Source: Gulosibacter massiliensis | GTDB taxonomy: Bacteria > Actinomycetota > Actinomycetes > Actinomycetales > Microbacteriaceae | Reading direction: 5' to 3' | DNA length: 8,859 bases | NCBI GenBank assembly: GCA_945901035.1 | Contig: CAMDKN010000044.1 | Location: 1-8,859, forward strand | Part shown: positions 6,650 through 8,859 of the stretch, piece after piece | How the letters are laid out: each line of letters starts with the position of its first letter | Numbering within the stretch: the stretch's first letter is position 1 | Notes under the pieces: model-generated | The model's input: the letters and a program-made list of their open reading frames with translations, nothing else | What the model was told of the DNA's origin: nothing | The model's database searches: none | Program-made: the position numbers and the translations under genes

Positions 6650-7897
6650 TTAGTCGAGGGTCTTCCACTCCAGGGGCTCCCCCGGATTGAGAAAGGCGTA
6701 TCGACGGAACCCGTCGTTCGCGAGTTGGTCGAGAATCGCACGGGTGTTCTTGGTTTTGTGGACGAGCCGGACTCGGAGTCCGTCGGCAACAAGCGCCGTC
6801 TTGTGGGCGATCAATTCGGCGGGGCTCAACTGCGGGTCATAGATAACAGCGACCGAGTCCGACTCGGCGACATCATCGCTGAGAACGAGGTCGACGAGTC
6901 GTTCGAATCCGAGCGAGAACCCGACCGCCGGTACTTCGGTTCCGAGGAACCGACCAATCCTGCCGTTGTACCGTCCGCCGCCGCCCAACGAATAACCGAG
7001 GTCGGGGTGGGCGACTTCGAAAATGGCGCCGGTGTAGTACCCCATGCCTCGAACCAGGAACGGGTCGAACACCATTGTGACGCCGGTCCCGACCGCCGCC
7101 GCGATCTCGGCGAGTTCGGCCACCGCCTCGGGGGCGACTCCGGCGGGTAGGGCATCGGTCATCGCCGCGAGCGTCGGTGCCGACGTCGGGTTCGCGTGAC
7201 GCCCGAGCAGTTCTTCGAGTGTGGCGAGCGCCGCATCACCGGCCCCGTGTTCGCGAAGCTCGGCGACGACGCCCTCGGCGCCGATCTTGTCGAGTTTGTC
7301 CAGGGTGATGAGCGCCGACTCGGTGTTGGTCAGACCGAGCGCCGACAGCAACCCCATGAGAATGCGGCGGTCGTTCAGGCGAATCGTGGTGCCCGTGACC
7401 CCCAGCCGGTCGAGCGTGACGCTCGTGGCCGTGATGAGTTCGATTTCCGCGAGAATTCCGGATTCGCCGATGATGTCGATGTCGCACTGGACGAACTGTC
7501 GGAATCGCCCCTTCTGCGGGCGTTCGGCCCGCCACACCGGAGCGATCTGAATCGCCCGAAAGACGGGGGGAAGTTCGGCGCGATGCGTCGCATAGAAACG
7601 GGCGAGCGGAACAGTGAGGTCGTATCGCAACCCCATGTCGATCAGGTCCGCGGTAGACGTCGCCGCGGCGATGTCGTCGGGGGTGAGACCGCGCTTGAGC
7701 ACACCGAACGCGAGTTTTTCGTTGTCACCGCCGAGACCAGCGGACAAACGCGCCGATTCTTCGACGACGGGGGTCTCGATTTCGTCGAAACCGTTCACCC
7801 GGAAGGATTCGCGAATGACGCCCAGAACCCGATCGCGACGGGCTTTCTCGGCGGGGGTGAAGTCGCGCATCCCTCGGGGTGGGTTCACGGTCGCCAT
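6650..7897 (-). CDS. hisS: Histidyl-tRNA synthetase
   Basis: The 415-residue product is a class II synthetase that charges tRNA-His. Order of motifs: PPRGMRDFTP at the N terminus (6-15); GLRYDLTVPLARFYA (89-103); motif 2, VWRAERPQKGRFRQFVQCD (121-139) with R123; the HisRS-specific LVRGMGYYTG (281-290) with R283; GGGGRYNG (305-312); and motif 3, VGFSLGFERL (325-334). A short anticodon-binding domain (about 345-415) ends the protein. The HisA motif reads RGMGYY where textbook sequences have RGLDYY. The ATG at 7897 has no visible Shine-Dalgarno; an AACAAT (complement of 7904-7909) 6 nt upstream could be a weak -10 giving a leaderless mRNA. It is the first gene of the minus cluster and lies 37 nt before eno. 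Actinobacteria often have mazG upstream of eno; it is not in this window. Confidence 0.95.
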   Translation of the reverse strand: MATVNPPRGMRDFTPAEKARRDRVLGVIRESFRVNGFDEIETPVVEESARLSAGLGGDNEKLAFGVLKRGLTPDDIAAATSTADLIDMGLRYDLTVPLARFYATHRAELPPVFRAIQIAPVWRAERPQKGRFRQFVQCDIDIIGESGILAEIELITATSVTLDRLGVTGTTIRLNDRRILMGLLSALGLTNTESALITLDKLDKIGAEGVVAELREHGAGDAALATLEELLGRHANPTSAPTLAAMTDALPAGVAPEAVAELAEIAAAVGTGVTMVFDPFLVRGMGYYTGAIFEVAHPDLGYSLGGGGRYNGRIGRFLGTEVPAVGFSLGFERLVDLVLSDDVAESDSVAVIYDPQLSPAELIAHKTALVADGLRVRLVHKTKNTRAILDQLANDGFRRYAFLNPGEPLEWKTLD

Positions 7898-7986
7898 TCG
7901 TTTATTGTTCCACAGGTCAGAGACCCCAGACCGAACGGCGCGAGGATCGGAAATCGTTATCCGACGTTCGGTGGCAGACTGGAGTC
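7898..7986. promoter_or_regulatory. Divergent intergenic region with an 8-bp inverted repeat
   Basis: This 89-nt gap must hold the promoters of hisS (minus) and the membrane protein gene (plus). It contains a perfect inverted repeat: ACCGAACG at 7930-7937 and CGTTCGGT at 7965-7972, separated by 27 nt. Between the arms, TCGGA (7947-7951) and TCCGA (7960-7964) form a smaller inverted repeat. The arrangement would suit a regulator acting on both genes, but promoter hexamers are too weak to place the arms with confidence. Confidence 0.3.
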
Positions 7987-8859
7987 ATGAGCACCATCGG
8001 GTTTGTTCCACGTTTTCTCGCCTCGGTCACCGCAATCGCTCGCACGGGTTACTGGGTGACACTTCTCGCCGTCACCGCCGCCTTTTCGCTCATCATCGTC
8101 GGGTTGACGGTCACGAGCGACGCTGCCACAGCCGCAGGGACAGACGCCGGTCGGATGGCTCTGTCATTCGCCGAGTTCCTCGTCCTTGTCGCAATCCTGC
8201 TGGGTGTCCCCACGGTGTTCGTCACGGTTCGCGAAACTCTCGGTCGGCTCGGGTTCCTCCACACTTTCCTGCTCGCGATTGTCGTGGGTGGCTCGTTCCT
8301 CGTCGCCGCCGCACCCGCGCTGCTGTGGGCGATTTTGTCGACGGGCGTATCCGTCGACGTGTGGGTACCGACTCTCGCCACCGTCGAATTACAGATCGTG
8401 GTGATCGGCGCACTGGTCGCACTCGCTCACTGGGCCATCGCGAATGACAGTGCCGCCTCCGCCTCCGCGTTCGGACTGATTGCGGGTATCACGATCGGTC
8501 CGCTGTTGATTGTCGGGGCGGCGTCATTGGGCACTCCGGTCGAACAAACGACGAAAACGTATTACATCCAGTGGAAGGACGAAAACGAGCCGACCGACCC
8601 CGACACCGGTTATCCGCTGAACCCGACGTGTGAGAAGTATCCGTCCACGTCGACCGCGTTTCTCACCGATTATTCGGGCGTGTGGTCGGTTGTCACGACC
8701 AACCCCGTCGCGCTTGTCAGCGCATCCATCACCCCGGTCGTCGGCGATTGGGAAGGCCCCGGCGATATGAGCCTCGGGGAGTCAGGGCCCAACGGGATGC
8801 CCGCCGTGCAGGTGCCGCTCGACCTGTTTTCGACCGTCGACCTGAACGTGCGCGGGATG
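7987..8859 (+). CDS. Multi-pass membrane protein of unknown function (3' end beyond window)
   Basis: The frame is open from ATG 7987 to the last base, giving 291 residues without a stop, so the C terminus is missing. I do not recognise the family. Five hydrophobic segments are visible at about 22-41, 61-79, 92-117, 130-151 and 159-181. A hydrophilic stretch from about 182 follows, rich in Asp, Glu, Thr and Pro (WKDENEPTDPDTGYPLNPTC), with a single cysteine at 215 and a further Gly/Pro-rich part. With an odd number of segments and a short N terminus, the polar region could be extracytoplasmic, but topology is a guess by eye. There is no signal peptide, ATP-binding motif or catalytic motif. The start has GGAG only 2 nt upstream, too close for a good ribosome site, but no other start fits upstream. 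Codon 135 is a rare TTA. It is divergent from hisS. Confidence 0.8.
   Translation, partial: MSTIGFVPRFLASVTAIARTGYWVTLLAVTAAFSLIIVGLTVTSDAATAAGTDAGRMALSFAEFLVLVAILLGVPTVFVTVRETLGRLGFLHTFLLAIVVGGSFLVAAAPALLWAILSTGVSVDVWVPTLATVELQIVVIGALVALAHWAIANDSAASASAFGLIAGITIGPLLIVGAASLGTPVEQTTKTYYIQWKDENEPTDPDTGYPLNPTCEKYPSTSTAFLTDYSGVWSVVTTNPVALVSASITPVVGDWEGPGDMSLGESGPNGMPAVQVPLDLFSTVDLNVRGM

Noticed and set aside
7196..8447. Open frames on plus (7196-7990 and 7614-8447) opposite hisS and running into the membrane protein gene
   Set aside because: They overlap hisS and the frame starting at 7987, which has coherent hydrophobic segments; the products look like compositional shadows.

Overview
The window looks like chromosomal DNA from a GC-rich actinobacterium, most likely Microbacteriaceae-like. 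The base composition is high GC, GTG starts are frequent, and the order enolase – DivIC/FtsB-like septum protein – DUF501 protein is an actinobacterial core synteny block. I see no integrase, transposase, insertion sequence, CRISPR array or phage gene. This is essentially core genome with a few local oddities.

Layout. The left edge holds the first 30 codons of a minus-strand gene that looks like threonine ammonia-lyase (ilvA). It diverges, across only 35 bp, from a plus-strand YcaQ/AlkX-type DNA glycosylase gene. That gene converges on a long same-strand minus cluster and overlaps it by 4 nt. In transcription order (right to left) the cluster is: hisS (histidyl-tRNA synthetase), eno (enolase), a DivIC/FtsB-like division protein, a DUF501 protein, ndh (type II NADH dehydrogenase), a tRNA with anticodon UAA, lemA and htpX. 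At the right edge a plus-strand gene for a multi-pass membrane protein of unknown function diverges from hisS and runs out of the window.

How the genes fit together. The minus cluster mixes translation (hisS, tRNA), central carbon metabolism (eno), cell division (DivIC/FtsB), respiration (ndh) and membrane proteostasis (lemA–htpX). Gaps are short (4-nt overlap to 58 nt), so co-transcription is plausible for most of it. lemA and htpX are a recurrent pair; here htpX has no visible ribosome binding site and starts 6 nt after the lemA stop in the same frame. The Ppx/GppA phosphatase gene that often follows DUF501 in actinobacteria is absent, and ndh sits there instead.

Most interesting points: a 74-nt tRNA with the leucine anticodon UAA but a short, class I variable loop instead of the long arm usual in bacterial tRNA-Leu; a symmetric TACCGTA element that could be a shared divergent -10; a terminator-like hairpin inside the 3' end of the glycosylase gene; and an uncharacterised DUF501 protein with a conserved-looking Cys/His set, translationally overlapped with the division gene. 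I did not find a convincing new multi-gene system.
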